A stretch of DNA of 64,000 nucleotides from a bacterium (GCA_017961325.1 JAGCXM010000031.1:1-64000); one strand, 5' to 3'; shown: positions 54,033-63,074, counted from the first letter of the stretch. Numbers and translations: made by a program. Notes: a model not told the origin generated them from the sequence alone.

Positions 54033-54463
54033 TGAAAATCGTCTTAATCGTTGTCGGAAAGCTTAAAACACAGTTTAAGGAAACCGATGATTTTTTTCAG
54101 AAAAGGATAAAAATCTATTCTCCTTTTGAAGTTATCGAGCTTAAAGAAAGAAACGATCCTGCACTTGAAACGGAAAGTATAATAAAATCAATACCTTCAA
54201 ATTCGTTTGTAGTTGCTTTGCGCGAGACCGGAAAATGCCTTGATTCGCTTGCCTTTTCAAAACTTCTTGAACAGAAGCTTGCGGATTTCGGTACGATCTG
54301 TTTTGTGATCGGCGGTGCCTACGGCTTCGGAAGCGTCAATGAAAATCTGTCGCTTTCGATAGCTCCGTGGACTCTGCCGCATCAGCTTGCCAGAATCAAT
54401 CTGATGGAACAGATTTACCGCGGACTTTCGATATTAAACGGTTCGAACTACCATCACGGCTAA
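54032..54463 (+). CDS. rlmH: 23S rRNA pseudouridine-1915 N3-methyltransferase RlmH
   Basis: This 143-residue SPOUT methyltransferase acts on helix 69 of 23S rRNA. VVGKLK at the start, CFVIGGAYGFG (SAM-binding knot), SLSIAPWTLPHQLARINLME and the YRGLSILNGSNYHH end are invariant family features. rsfS-rlmH is a widely conserved pair. ATG 54032 overlaps the rsfS stop. Confidence 0.97.
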   Translation: MKIVLIVVGKLKTQFKETDDFFQKRIKIYSPFEVIELKERNDPALETESIIKSIPSNSFVVALRETGKCLDSLAFSKLLEQKLADFGTICFVIGGAYGFGSVNENLSLSIAPWTLPHQLARINLMEQIYRGLSILNGSNYHHG

Positions 54464-54514
54464 ATCATTTAAAAGAATTTTATTAGATTTTGTTCGGAAA
54501 AATTTCTTTACGGA

Positions 54515-57500
54515 TTACTTTTTAGAAACTGATTTTACGCCTGCAAGTGTAAGAAGTGCCGCAAAAGCAGCGAGAACGAGGTAAAGCGCGTTGTTGCTGT
54601 CTTCCGGAACTGCCAGAATTGCGCAGCCGCCGTCTTCTTCGTCGTCTGTTCCGCATGCATTAGGATCACTTTCATCACATTCGTAACGGAATTCGTTGGA
54701 TGAAACCGGAAGACCGACAGGAGTGTTGCCGCTTGCCATTTTTACACTATTGCTGCCGTCAGGAATCTTGATTTTTGCTTTTTCGCCGACCGACATTTTG
54801 AATTCCAACTTGATGACAAGGAATTTTTCTTCGTTTTCAGCATACTGCAAAACATCCCCAAGATTTTCGAAAGCAATGGAAGAATCGCTTTCAAAAGAAG
54901 AGATTTTTGCAACAAACGTGTCGTTGCCGTCAGCCTTGCCGTCACCGTTTCTGTCGATATAGAGGGAAACCGACTTGATTCCCTGACCGAATTTTACGGA
55001 TGCGCCTTCAGTTCTGACTTTGATTGACTTGATTTTGTCAGCCATACCGATTGATTTCGTTCTTAACTGAAGAACTTCGTGTTCGCCGTTCCACTCTTTG
55101 AATTTCGGAACTCCCGGATTTGATGTTCCTTTCGTGAAAACAAAACCTTCCGACGGTTCAAATCTGAATGTCGCGAAATTGATTCTGTCGCCGGTTACTG
55201 CAACCGTTCCTTTGTCAGCGAGAAGGAAAGATTCAGGACCTTCGATAACCATATTGAATTTACCCGGCTGATTGCCTGTCGAATTCGTCGAAGCGTCAGC
55301 CACAACGATAAAATTGGTTTTGATTCCTGCGGAAACGCTTCTGTTGGTGATAGAAAATTCAATGTACTGCTGTTTGAGATTTTCAGCGGAAGCTATTTCA
55401 ACATCTTCGGGATCAACTACACCGTTGCTGTTGCTGTCTTTGTAAAGTTTGAAGTTCTTTGCAGTTACATCCGGATCGCCGTTGAATTTAAATCTTGCGG
55501 TTTTAAACTCGTAGGATTTTGCAGCATCGCCGTCGGAAAGCAGATAGAACTGACCGATAACAAGTTTTTCGCTATTATTCGGGATGATTATTTCAGTATC
55601 ATCGCCGTTTCCCGGGCTGTTCGTGCCGATTCCGAAAGAAATGTTGGCGTTTTCCGTAAGATTTGTCGCCTCTTCAAGAACACATTCGTTGTTTTTGCAC
55701 TTTTTGCCGTCCTTGCAGTCTTTATCTTCCGTGCAGTAGTTGTCATTTCCTTCGACTCTGACGCCGCCGCACTGAGCTTTCGGCGGAAGATCACAGTCCG
55801 TAATGTCGGAACATTGCGAAATTTTAAGTCTGAGGGGAATGTTGCTGTTCGAGTGATAAACCGTTTCGCTGTCGGCTGACGATATTACCGCGTCATTTCT
55901 GATAACTTCGTTTTTCGAGAGACCGGATTTCGGTTTGACCTGGAATCTTATCCAAGCTGTCGTATCAGGACCGCAGGATGCACTGTCCTGAGTGTTGCAG
56001 TGCTCGAGTTTAAGAGCAACCTGCTGAGCAGTCGCATAAGGGAATCCGCCGTTTACATCGGGAACTTGCGTCCAATCCGTTCCGTTGCCGGCCGCATCGA
56101 ACTTCGTCGCGATTTCGGTCGTTCCCGGAACATAGTCAATCTGAGAAGGAAGGGCATCCTGAAGCTGGACTGCATTTGCAACATTCTGTCCGTGGTTCTG
56201 AACCTTAATCGTATAGTAGAAAGGTTTGTCAGCACAAACAGTATCCGCTTCTTTCGCACATGAACAGAAATCCTTTTCCCTTTCATTCGGAATATCGAAA
56301 TCGGGCAGCTTCGTATCAACGCTGACGATCAGAAGGTTTGTGTAAACCTGATCCTGGTTTGCGCCGATCTGAAGATTTAACATTGTGTCACCTTTGACGA
56401 ATCTGCCGTAGAAAGGACCGTTAGGACTTGCGTCAACCATAAGAATATCAGCATCGATTGCGTATTCAATCGGATTGCTCGTATCTGCCGGGTTGTTAGG
56501 GTTACCTATACACCAGTAATTGTTGCTGTCCTCCCAGCCAAAAACAGACGAAATCGAGTTGTACATTTCGGTGTAACTACCCAGATTCGGGTTGCAGTCG
56601 TTGAACATCGGCGCGAAATTGGTCGGATCACTCTGGCTGCTTATTGCAAGACCTTCCATGTGAGAGAAAAGCATCGAATACAATCCCGGGTCACCTTCAA
56701 AAACGACAAGACCGAGTTTGATGATCGCTTCGTCAGGAAGTTCGAAACCGGAAACCGTGATGGTTTGTGCGGCATCTCTGTATGCTGCAAGACCGTTGTA
56801 GAAGTAAATTTTCTTCGCACCTATATGCGACGAAGTGTAGACGAAAGGAAGGAACCATCCGCCGACAAGACCGCTGGTCTGGAGGTAGTTCTGGTGGTTT
56901 GAACATTCCATGCCTTTGACGTTGTAGTCACCGTAAAGGGCTTCACCGGGATCCATTCCCTTAGCCTCACCCATCGAAATAATCTCTTTCATGAAGTCGG
57001 AAACTTCAACGCGGTATGTGAAAACACCTGTGTTCCCTGTCGTCGAATCGGGCATGTTGAGAGCTTCATATTCAAAATTTCCTATTGTTGTCGTCGAGAG
57101 ATTCCCCTGCAACGAAGCGGTGATTTCTCTCGTCAACGTTATCGAAGAATCGCTCGCGTTCGTGAAAGTAAGGGTTACGGAATTGTCTGTCGGACCGTTG
57201 AGGTTGCTTGGATCCTGCCCCGAAAGCCATACAAGAAAAGCACGGTCGATATTTGCATCCGGCGGAATGTGTTTCGAAGTAAGTGTGTAGGTAGAACCGA
57301 TGTTCTCTTCGATGCATGTATCCGCCTGCGGATTGCCGGCTGTTGTAGATGCCTCTCCTGTTACCTGCTTAATCAAAGATTTGTGCATGATGAAGAAGTC
57401 CCACGCACCTTCTTCCCATTTGAGCTGAGTTCCGTCCGGGGCCACGGAAATACCGTTGTCGCCGATTGCGGCAAAAAGCATTGCCGGAACAAAAAACATT

Positions 57501-57523
57501 AAAATCAGTAAGAATTTTTTCAT
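54515..57523 (-). CDS. Large secreted protein with DUF11 domain and MYXO-CTERM-like tail
   Basis: This 1002-residue secreted protein has a signal peptide (cleavage near LFAAIG). The N-terminal ~400 residues form an unassigned beta-rich domain. A DUF11-type repeat follows (PFYYTIKVQNHGQNVANAVQ, then LPSQIDYVPGTT, about 430-480), and then a short Cys cluster (CTEDKDCKDGKKCKNNEC, about 605-622). A beta-sandwich region contains an EF-hand-like RNGDGKADGND. The tail has a Gly-Gly-Cys, a hydrophobic helix (LYLVLAAFAALLTLAG) and terminal KSVSKK. This Cys-helix-basic end is like MYXO-CTERM or related sorting signals. Probably surface-attached. Own consensus promoter. Confidence 0.8.
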   Translation of the reverse strand: MKKFLLILMFFVPAMLFAAIGDNGISVAPDGTQLKWEEGAWDFFIMHKSLIKQVTGEASTTAGNPQADTCIEENIGSTYTLTSKHIPPDANIDRAFLVWLSGQDPSNLNGPTDNSVTLTFTNASDSSITLTREITASLQGNLSTTTIGNFEYEALNMPDSTTGNTGVFTYRVEVSDFMKEIISMGEAKGMDPGEALYGDYNVKGMECSNHQNYLQTSGLVGGWFLPFVYTSSHIGAKKIYFYNGLAAYRDAAQTITVSGFELPDEAIIKLGLVVFEGDPGLYSMLFSHMEGLAISSQSDPTNFAPMFNDCNPNLGSYTEMYNSISSVFGWEDSNNYWCIGNPNNPADTSNPIEYAIDADILMVDASPNGPFYGRFVKGDTMLNLQIGANQDQVYTNLLIVSVDTKLPDFDIPNEREKDFCSCAKEADTVCADKPFYYTIKVQNHGQNVANAVQLQDALPSQIDYVPGTTEIATKFDAAGNGTDWTQVPDVNGGFPYATAQQVALKLEHCNTQDSASCGPDTTAWIRFQVKPKSGLSKNEVIRNDAVISSADSETVYHSNSNIPLRLKISQCSDITDCDLPPKAQCGGVRVEGNDNYCTEDKDCKDGKKCKNNECVLEEATNLTENANISFGIGTNSPGNGDDTEIIIPNNSEKLVIGQFYLLSDGDAAKSYEFKTARFKFNGDPDVTAKNFKLYKDSNSNGVVDPEDVEIASAENLKQQYIEFSITNRSVSAGIKTNFIVVADASTNSTGNQPGKFNMVIEGPESFLLADKGTVAVTGDRINFATFRFEPSEGFVFTKGTSNPGVPKFKEWNGEHEVLQLRTKSIGMADKIKSIKVRTEGASVKFGQGIKSVSLYIDRNGDGKADGNDTFVAKISSFESDSSIAFENLGDVLQYAENEEKFLVIKLEFKMSVGEKAKIKIPDGSNSVKMASGNTPVGLPVSSNEFRYECDESDPNACGTDDEEDGGCAILAVPEDSNNALYLVLAAFAALLTLAGVKSVSKK

Positions 57524-57556
57524 CGTCTCCTCCGAAATTTAACAAAAAAACGGCGG

Positions 57557-57584
57557 ATTATAGAACTTTTGAAAATTGAGTCAA
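57557..57584 (-). promoter_or_regulatory. Promoter of the large secreted protein gene
   Basis: On the minus strand TTGACT (57584-57579), 16 bp, perfect TATAAT (57562-57557), 34 nt before the ATG, which has GGAGGAG. Confidence 0.75.
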
Positions 57585-57623
57585 CTATAAGTTTTTTTGT
57601 GAAAGAATTTACGGTCATTTTAC

Positions 57624-57651
57624 TTGCCAAAACAAATTCATGTCTTATACT
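57624..57651 (+). promoter_or_regulatory. Promoter of the aspartate aminotransferase-pta operon
   Basis: TTGCCA (57624-57629), 16 bp, TATACT (57646-57651); the leader is about 58 nt and ends in AGAGGTG. Confidence 0.6.
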
Positions 57652-57715
57652 CGCCGCACGAAAAGTTCTTTTAATTGTTGAATATCTTTTTAATAACTTA
57701 TTTCAGAGGTGAAAA

Positions 57716-58966
57716 ATGACCACGAAAGAAAAGATCATCGAAGCAGTCGCTCAGGAAACAAAACAGCATTCGAGACTCAGTACGGGAACTTCGATGCTCC
57801 GCAAATCGGCGACTCTCGAGATTTCGGCAAAGGCGAAAAGAATGAACGCACAGGGTGACAGAGTCATCTCCTTCTCCGCAGGCGAACCCGATTTCGACAC
57901 GCCGGAAAACATCAAGAACGCTGCGAAACTCGCTCTTGACAAAGGTTTCACGAAATACACCGACACGACTGGTATCGCAGAGCTCAAAAAGGCGATCAGA
58001 CAGAAATTCATGAGAGAAAACAACCTTCACTACGACGAAGGCAACATTCTTGTGACGAGCGGTGCGAAATACGCGATCTACGCTGCGATCATGGCGATAG
58101 TAAGCCCGGGTGAAGAAGTCATCATCCCGGCTCCCTACTGGGTAAGCTACACGACGATGGTCAAACTTGCGGGCGGCAAACCGGTTTTCTGCTACACGAA
58201 AGAGGAAAACGGCTTCAAACTCAAACTTGACGACCTTAAACCGGTCATCACCGAAAACACGAAAGCCGTCATCATCAACACGCCGAACAACCCTACGGGC
58301 GCAGTTTACGAAGCAAGCGACCTTGAAGAGATCGCAAACTATCTCTGCGAAAGGAACATCATCATCATCAGCGACGAAATCTACGAAAAGGTCATCTACG
58401 ACCACAAGCAGCATGTTTCCCTTGCAAGCATCGTTCCTGACAAATACAAAAAGGACATCATCGTAATCAACGGCGTTTCAAAGGCTTACTCGATGACGGG
58501 ATGGCGTATCGGCTACGCTGCGGCTCCTAAAGACATCGCAGAAAGAATGACATTCTTCCTGGCACACACCACGTCGAACGCGAACTCGATCGCGATGTAT
58601 GCAACAGTCGAAGCATTGAACGGCCCGCAGAACTCAGTTGAGAACATGGTCCGCCGCTTCGACAGAAGACGTGAATTCATGTACGAAGAACTCAAGAAGA
58701 TTCCGGGACTCGTTCCGATCCATCCGCAGGGTGCTTTCTACATTTTCTGCAACTTCAAGCACTATCTCGGAAAGAGCGTACGCGGCAACGTCATCAACAC
58801 GACGATCGAACTTGCGAACTTCCTGCTTGACGAAGCACACGTCGCGGTAGTTCCGGGCGAAAGCTTCGGTATGCCTGGATACATCCGCTTCTCTTATGCA
58901 ACGAATATGGACAACATCGCCGAAGGAATAGACAACCTTGCAGCGGCGCTGGCAGATTTTGAATAA
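57716..58966 (+). CDS. aspC: Class I/II aminotransferase, probably aspartate aminotransferase
   Basis: This 416-residue PLP enzyme has FSAGEPDFDTPENIK (about 53-67), PNNPTGAVY (about 190-198), the PLP-lysine motif GVSKAYSMTGWRIGY (about 252-266, Lys at 255) and the C-terminal substrate-binding Arg in YIRFSYA. The pattern matches aspartate aminotransferase subgroup Ib; other amino donors are possible. Codon choice is strongly biased (GAC, AAC, ATC, CTT), unlike most neighbours, suggesting high expression. Pta follows after 22 nt. Confidence 0.9.
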   Translation: MTTKEKIIEAVAQETKQHSRLSTGTSMLRKSATLEISAKAKRMNAQGDRVISFSAGEPDFDTPENIKNAAKLALDKGFTKYTDTTGIAELKKAIRQKFMRENNLHYDEGNILVTSGAKYAIYAAIMAIVSPGEEVIIPAPYWVSYTTMVKLAGGKPVFCYTKEENGFKLKLDDLKPVITENTKAVIINTPNNPTGAVYEASDLEEIANYLCERNIIIISDEIYEKVIYDHKQHVSLASIVPDKYKKDIIVINGVSKAYSMTGWRIGYAAAPKDIAERMTFFLAHTTSNANSIAMYATVEALNGPQNSVENMVRRFDRRREFMYEELKKIPGLVPIHPQGAFYIFCNFKHYLGKSVRGNVINTTIELANFLLDEAHVAVVPGESFGMPGYIRFSYATNMDNIAEGIDNLAAALADFE

Positions 58967-58988
58967 CTTTTAAATGAAGGAGTAAATT

Positions 58989-59984
58989 ATGAATTTTATT
59001 GAAACTTTGCGTGAAAAGGCAGTCAAAGTACAGAAAACGATAGTTCTTCCGGAAGGAACCGAACCGAGGACCCTCAAGGCGACCCAGATCATCCTTGAAA
59101 AGAAGATCGCGAAACCGATCCTCATCGGAAACCCAGACAAAATCGCGGCAGCAGCTAAAGAACTCGGCGTAAAAATCGACGGCGCAAGAATAGTTGATCC
59201 TGTAAACAGCGAATACTACGAAGATTTCGTCAACACATTCTACGAAATGAGAAAGGCGAAAGGCGTTGATATGGAAAAAGCACGCAAAATGATGGCTGAC
59301 GAAGTTTACTTCGCAACGATGATGGTCAAGAAAGACGTCGCTGACGGTCTTGTAAGCGGTGCCATCCATTCGACCGGCGACACGATCCGTCCGGCTCTCC
59401 AGATCATCAAGACGAAACCCGGCATCAAATCGGTTTCCAGTGCGTTCGTTATGATAGTTCCCAACTGCGAGCTCGGCAGCAACGGAATGTTCCTTTTCGG
59501 AGACTGCGCAGTCAATCCGAATCCGACTTCCGCAGAACTTGCAGAGAGCGCGATCCTCACGGCTCAGACGGCAAAATCATTCTGCGACATGGATCCGAAA
59601 GTCGCTCTTCTCAGCTTCTCGACCTACGGCAGCGCGAAACACGAATTCGTAGACAAAGTCGTCGAAGCAGTAAAGATCGTCCACGAAACTGCTCCCGACC
59701 TTGCAGCTGACGGCGAGATCCAGGCTGACGCGGCAATGGTTGCAAGTGTAGGAAAAACGAAATGCCCGACGAGCCCGATCGCAGGACAGGCGAACGTACT
59801 CATCTTCCCCGACCTTCAGAGCGGAAACATCGGCTACAAACTCGTTCAGAGACTTGCAAAAGCAGAAGCAGTCGGTCCTTTCCTTCAGGGAATCGCGAAA
59901 CCGGTCAACGACCTTTCGAGAGGCTGCTCTGTTGACGATATCGTAAACGTAGTTGCAGCAACTGCGATCCAGGCTGCAAACTAA
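58989..59984 (+). CDS. pta: Phosphate acetyltransferase
   Basis: This 331-residue single-domain enzyme converts acetyl-CoA plus phosphate to acetyl phosphate. KTIVLPEGTEPRTLKA, SGAIHSTGDTIRPALQ, SSAFVMIVPN and the closing VNDLSRGCSVDDIVN are family signatures; it is the short form without the DRTGG/BioD-like N-terminus. With AckA it forms acetate and ATP. Strong SD (GAAGGAG). Same biased codon use as aspC. No clear terminator follows. Confidence 0.96.
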   Translation: MNFIETLREKAVKVQKTIVLPEGTEPRTLKATQIILEKKIAKPILIGNPDKIAAAAKELGVKIDGARIVDPVNSEYYEDFVNTFYEMRKAKGVDMEKARKMMADEVYFATMMVKKDVADGLVSGAIHSTGDTIRPALQIIKTKPGIKSVSSAFVMIVPNCELGSNGMFLFGDCAVNPNPTSAELAESAILTAQTAKSFCDMDPKVALLSFSTYGSAKHEFVDKVVEAVKIVHETAPDLAADGEIQADAAMVASVGKTKCPTSPIAGQANVLIFPDLQSGNIGYKLVQRLAKAEAVGPFLQGIAKPVNDLSRGCSVDDIVNVVAATAIQAAN

Positions 59985-60066
59985 GTCTTTTCAAATTAAA
60001 CAGTAAATTTTCCACAAAATCACAAAATCTACCGCTTTAACTGCCGGATAACAACTGCTTTTATTA

Positions 60067-60342
60067 TTATTTTGTTGCGGAATCTGAAAGATTTTTGCCT
60101 TCATAAGAGCGTACCGGCTGTTCCCTGCTGAAAACGAGAAACTCGGCCGGATACAGATCCACAACTCTTGCCATGCGGTTGATAAGGTCTATCGTAGCGG
60201 CACTTCTTCCGTTTTCGACTTCTGAAATATAGGCTCTGTCGATTCCGCTCAGACGTGAAAGATCCCATTGAGACATTTTTCTGAATTTTCTCAAAAACTT
60301 CAGTCTTTTTCCGAACTCAGCACGAATTTCAGCATTTGTCAC
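60067..60342 (-). CDS. XRE-family transcriptional regulator
   Basis: This 91-residue regulator (MTNAEIRAEFGKRL start) has a complete helix-turn-helix (FRKMSQWDLSRLSGIDRAYISEVENGR, about 21-47) of the SinR/XRE type. GTG 60342 has GAGGT eight bases upstream; an earlier TTG (60357) has none. The promoter is almost perfect and contains a 5-bp inverted repeat, so it is probably autorepressed. It marks the left border of the right accessory region and is transcribed away from the Ter genes. Confidence 0.85.
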   Translation of the reverse strand: MTNAEIRAEFGKRLKFLRKFRKMSQWDLSRLSGIDRAYISEVENGRSAATIDLINRMARVVDLYPAEFLVFSREQPVRSYEGKNLSDSATK

Positions 60343-60377
60343 GATATTTGACCTCAATAAGCAAAAAAATCGCAGGC

Positions 60378-60405
60378 ATTATAATAATCCGTTTCCGGAT
60401 GTCAA
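60378..60405 (-). promoter_or_regulatory. Consensus promoter with operator-like repeat (XRE gene)
   Basis: On the minus strand perfect TTGACA (60405-60400) and TATAAT (60383-60378) are 16 bp apart. ATCCG/CGGAT arms (60387-60391, 60396-60400) form an inverted repeat in the spacer, a likely site for its own HTH product. Confidence 0.75.
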
Positions 60406-60528
60406 AGAGTTTCAGCATGATAACGCCGCAAAATACAAAAGAAATCGCGAGTTCGAGATAATTGAACTTCTTCTTGTGTAAAGCAAATCGACCGTCATAT
60501 TATTGTAATGTTGCCAACCGAATTTTTT

Positions 60529-60550
60529 AACAAAATTTTGTTGTATAAAT
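60529..60550 (+). promoter_or_regulatory. Palindrome and -10-like box before the DUF1566 gene
   Basis: A perfect 14-bp palindrome AACAAAATTTTGTT (60529-60542) is directly followed by TATAAAT (60544-60550). The -35 is poor, so this may be an activator- or repressor-controlled promoter. The rest of 60406-60628 shows no gene. Confidence 0.35.
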
Positions 60551-60628
60551 CAAACAAAAATGATATATGAAAGCGACTTTTGCAGTTTCGATATTGAAGT
60601 GAAACTGCTGTTTTTAAGGAGGGAGACC

Positions 60629-61036
60629 TTGGCACGGAAAAAAGGTGCAGCCGAAAATAAGTCAAGTTCGGAAGTTTCAAGAAATTTTATCGACCGAGGC
60701 GACTATATTGAAGTGGTGCCGCCCTTGGGCACGATCAGGATGATTCAAAAAGGAAGTGCCGGAACCCCGATGAACTGGCATGATGCAATGGAATACGCAA
60801 AAAATCTGAAATTGGGAGGCTTCACTGACTGGCACATTCCCACGATTGAAGAACTCAAAGCAATTTATAAAATACAGAAAATCTGCGGGATCGACAAGTC
60901 GGACGAATTCTGGTTCTGGTCATCGTCAGATTCGCAGAAAGATCCGGATTCTGCATCCTGTATCGGATTTTTTAAAGGCAGAAAAGACCGCCACAATAAA
61001 ATCAAAAACTTAGGTGATATTAGGTGCGTCAGGTAA
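60629..61036 (+). CDS. DUF1566 (Lcl C-terminal-like) protein
   Basis: This 135-residue protein contains a DUF1566 domain: MNWHDAMEYAKNLKLGGFTDWHIPTIEEL... pattern (about 51-80), then EFWFWSSSDS and a final IRCVR, typical of the C-type-lectin-like sulfatase/Lcl fold. It starts at TTG 60629, backed by an excellent AAGGAGGGAG; a longer ATG start (60560) has no SD. The N-terminus is basic and has no signal peptide, so it may be cytosolic. It lies directly before the TerD operon, in the same direction but with a separate promoter between. Confidence 0.75.
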   Translation: MARKKGAAENKSSSEVSRNFIDRGDYIEVVPPLGTIRMIQKGSAGTPMNWHDAMEYAKNLKLGGFTDWHIPTIEELKAIYKIQKICGIDKSDEFWFWSSSDSQKDPDSASCIGFFKGRKDRHNKIKNLGDIRCVR

Positions 61037-61089
61037 GCCCCTTTTTATTTTCTAAAGATTTCAACCGGTTTTTCTTTTAAAGAAAATTG

Positions 61090-61118
61090 TTGACTGTATC
61101 CAACAAGATTGATATAAA
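61090..61118 (+). promoter_or_regulatory. Promoter of the TerD-kinase-TerY operon
   Basis: TTGACT (61090-61095), 17 bp, TATAAA (61113-61118), giving a ~67-nt leader before the chosen TerD start. Confidence 0.65.
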
Positions 61119-61191
61119 AACTCATTTTTTGTTCATTAAAGAGATAATCAAGAATTTTCTTGTTTGTTTGGAGAGTAGAGGTATCACTTAT

Positions 61192-61752
61192 ATGCCAAAA
61201 TCTAATTTGGAGTTCGTTCTTATTGGGTTGAGATGGGACGGTTCCCAATACGGCAAATATTTTTACTTTGATATGGATATATCCGCTTTTATGCTGGATG
61301 GAACCGACAAGCTTATAAACCCATCAGATTTTATTTTCTACAATAATCTCAAAGACCGCAATGATGCGATTATTCACAGCGGTGACAATAGGAATGGTAG
61401 TAATAATGGTTGTAATAATGATAGTGAAACAATTGTTGTAGATTTTTCAAAAATCCCTGATGAAATAAAAAAAATAGCAATTTGTGTTTCAATACATGAT
61501 TCGGAAATTAGATATTCCAATTTTGGTCAGGTTTCTGATGCATATGTTCGTATAGTTCAACTTGCAGATGAAAACGATAAAAAGGGAACTCCTATTCTTT
61601 TATTTGATTTGAGTAACGAGTTCTCTGCTGAGTCTGCATTGGTTGTGGCTGAATTTTGCAGGAATGGTGGCAAATGGGACTGCACGGCTGTTTCGCGAGG
61701 AGTTAATGGTGGTTTAGAAGGAATATGCAGTTTATTTGGGGCTGATATATAG
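61192..61752 (+). CDS. TerD-family protein
   Basis: This 186-residue TerD-domain protein has LIGLRWDG (10-17), YFDMDISAFMLDG (25-37), DFIFYNNL (46-53), HSGDNRNG (62-69) and FGQVSDAYVRIV (111-122), the regular TerD landmarks. TerD proteins bind calcium and belong to tellurite/stress-response complexes. The usual GDDE calcium loop is altered to NNDSE here and the first beta strand is short, so calcium binding may be weaker. ATG 61192 has GAGGT nine bases upstream; a longer frame upstream has no TerD similarity. First gene of the operon with the kinase and VWA genes. Confidence 0.85.
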   Translation: MPKSNLEFVLIGLRWDGSQYGKYFYFDMDISAFMLDGTDKLINPSDFIFYNNLKDRNDAIIHSGDNRNGSNNGCNNDSETIVVDFSKIPDEIKKIAICVSIHDSEIRYSNFGQVSDAYVRIVQLADENDKKGTPILLFDLSNEFSAESALVVAEFCRNGGKWDCTAVSRGVNGGLEGICSLFGADI

Positions 61753-61772
61753 TTTTTTTTAAGGAGATATGA

Positions 61773-63074
61773 ATGAAAGAATTTCAGCAAGGGCAGATGA
61801 TAAAAACGCTCTCGGGCGATAGTTTGAAGGTAATTCAAAAATTGGGAGAAGGCGGTCAGGGTGTTGTTTACAAAGTTGAATATAATGGAAAGGAAAAGGC
61901 TCTTAAATGGTATTTTGGCAACAAACTTCGCCATGCCAATGCTTTTTATAAAAATTTACAGACAAACATTAGTGAAGGAACTCCAAATCGGTCATTTTTG
62001 TGGCCTGAAGAATTGACGGAACACTTTGATGGAAGTTTCGGATATATAATGAATTTAAGACCGTCTGAATATAAGGATTTTGGTCGTTTTCTTCTTGCGA
62101 AGGAACATTTTGCGAGCATATACGCTGCTATTGATGCCGCTCTTTGCATCGTTAACGGTTTCAGAGCATTACACAACCGAGGTTACAGTTATCAGGATCT
62201 TAATGACGGTAACTTTTTTGTCAACCCTAAGACTGGAGATGTGCTTATATGCGACAATGATAATGTTGCTCCTTATGGTACAAATCTCGGTATTGCTGGT
62301 AAATGCAGATATATGGCACCAGAGGTTGTTTTAGGCAGAAAACGTCCGGATATACATACTGACCGTTTTTCTTTGGCTGTAGTTCTTTATCTTATGTTGT
62401 TTTTAAATCATCCGCTTGAAGGCAGAAGAACGATGTGTCCGTGTATGACAGAAGAACTTGATTTCAGATTTTACGGGAAAGAGCCGATATTTGTATATGA
62501 TCCGAATAACGACACAAATAGACCTGTTGTAGGTATCCATACAAATGAAATCATGTTCTGGCCCATTTATCCTAAATTTATTCGTGAACTTTTTGAAAGA
62601 TCTTTCAGTCAAGATGCTATGATAGGAAAAGATACCGAACACCGTGTTATTGAAAAAATATGGGAGGAGGCTTTTATAAAATTAAAGGGATTAATTATGA
62701 AATGCCCGTTCTGCGGAGATGAAATCTTCATAGATCCAATGCAGCAGGAACAGAAGTGTATTTTCTGCGGCAAAACTTTTGATTCTCCTTTGATGTTGAA
62801 GGTGAAGAAATACTCTCCAGTATTGGTTGACAGCTCAAAACTTTATGCCTGTCATGTAAAGCATGATAGCAGTGATTTTCGCACTGTCATGGGAGAAGTG
62901 GTTTCAAATAAAACAGATCCGAAGATACTCGGACTTAAAAACTGTTCTGGTTTTGCCTGGGAGGCGATTCTTCCGACCGGTGAAAGCAGACCTTTTGCTG
63001 ATGGTCAGGTGTTTAAATTAGGAAAAGGACTTAAAATTAATTTTGGGAACGGCAACATTGCCGAAGTATTTTAA
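61773..63074 (+). CDS. Divergent protein kinase with zinc ribbon (TerY-associated)
   Basis: This 433-residue protein has an N-terminal kinase fold: glycine loop LGEGGQGVVYKV (24-35), Lys 45 (KEKALKWY), a catalytic loop written YQDLNDGN (140-147) instead of HRDLKPxN, D-N-D at 161-163 in place of DFG, and MAPE (181-184). A zinc ribbon follows with CPFC (311-314) and CIFC (329-332), then a ~100-residue C-terminal beta domain. Kinases of this style occur with TerY and a PP2C phosphatase in the predicted TerY-P triad. The catalytic Asp and metal Asp are kept, so activity is plausible. Operon spacing is 20 nt after TerD. Confidence 0.8.
   Translation: MKEFQQGQMIKTLSGDSLKVIQKLGEGGQGVVYKVEYNGKEKALKWYFGNKLRHANAFYKNLQTNISEGTPNRSFLWPEELTEHFDGSFGYIMNLRPSEYKDFGRFLLAKEHFASIYAAIDAALCIVNGFRALHNRGYSYQDLNDGNFFVNPKTGDVLICDNDNVAPYGTNLGIAGKCRYMAPEVVLGRKRPDIHTDRFSLAVVLYLMLFLNHPLEGRRTMCPCMTEELDFRFYGKEPIFVYDPNNDTNRPVVGIHTNEIMFWPIYPKFIRELFERSFSQDAMIGKDTEHRVIEKIWEEAFIKLKGLIMKCPFCGDEIFIDPMQQEQKCIFCGKTFDSPLMLKVKKYSPVLVDSSKLYACHVKHDSSDFRTVMGEVVSNKTDPKILGLKNCSGFAWEAILPTGESRPFADGQVFKLGKGLKINFGNGNIAEVF

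Noticed and set aside
57698-58414. A 238-codon frame antisense to the aspartate aminotransferase gene
   Set aside because: It arises from the strongly biased codons of the sense gene; composition (Asp/Val/Phe-rich) is typical of such shadows.
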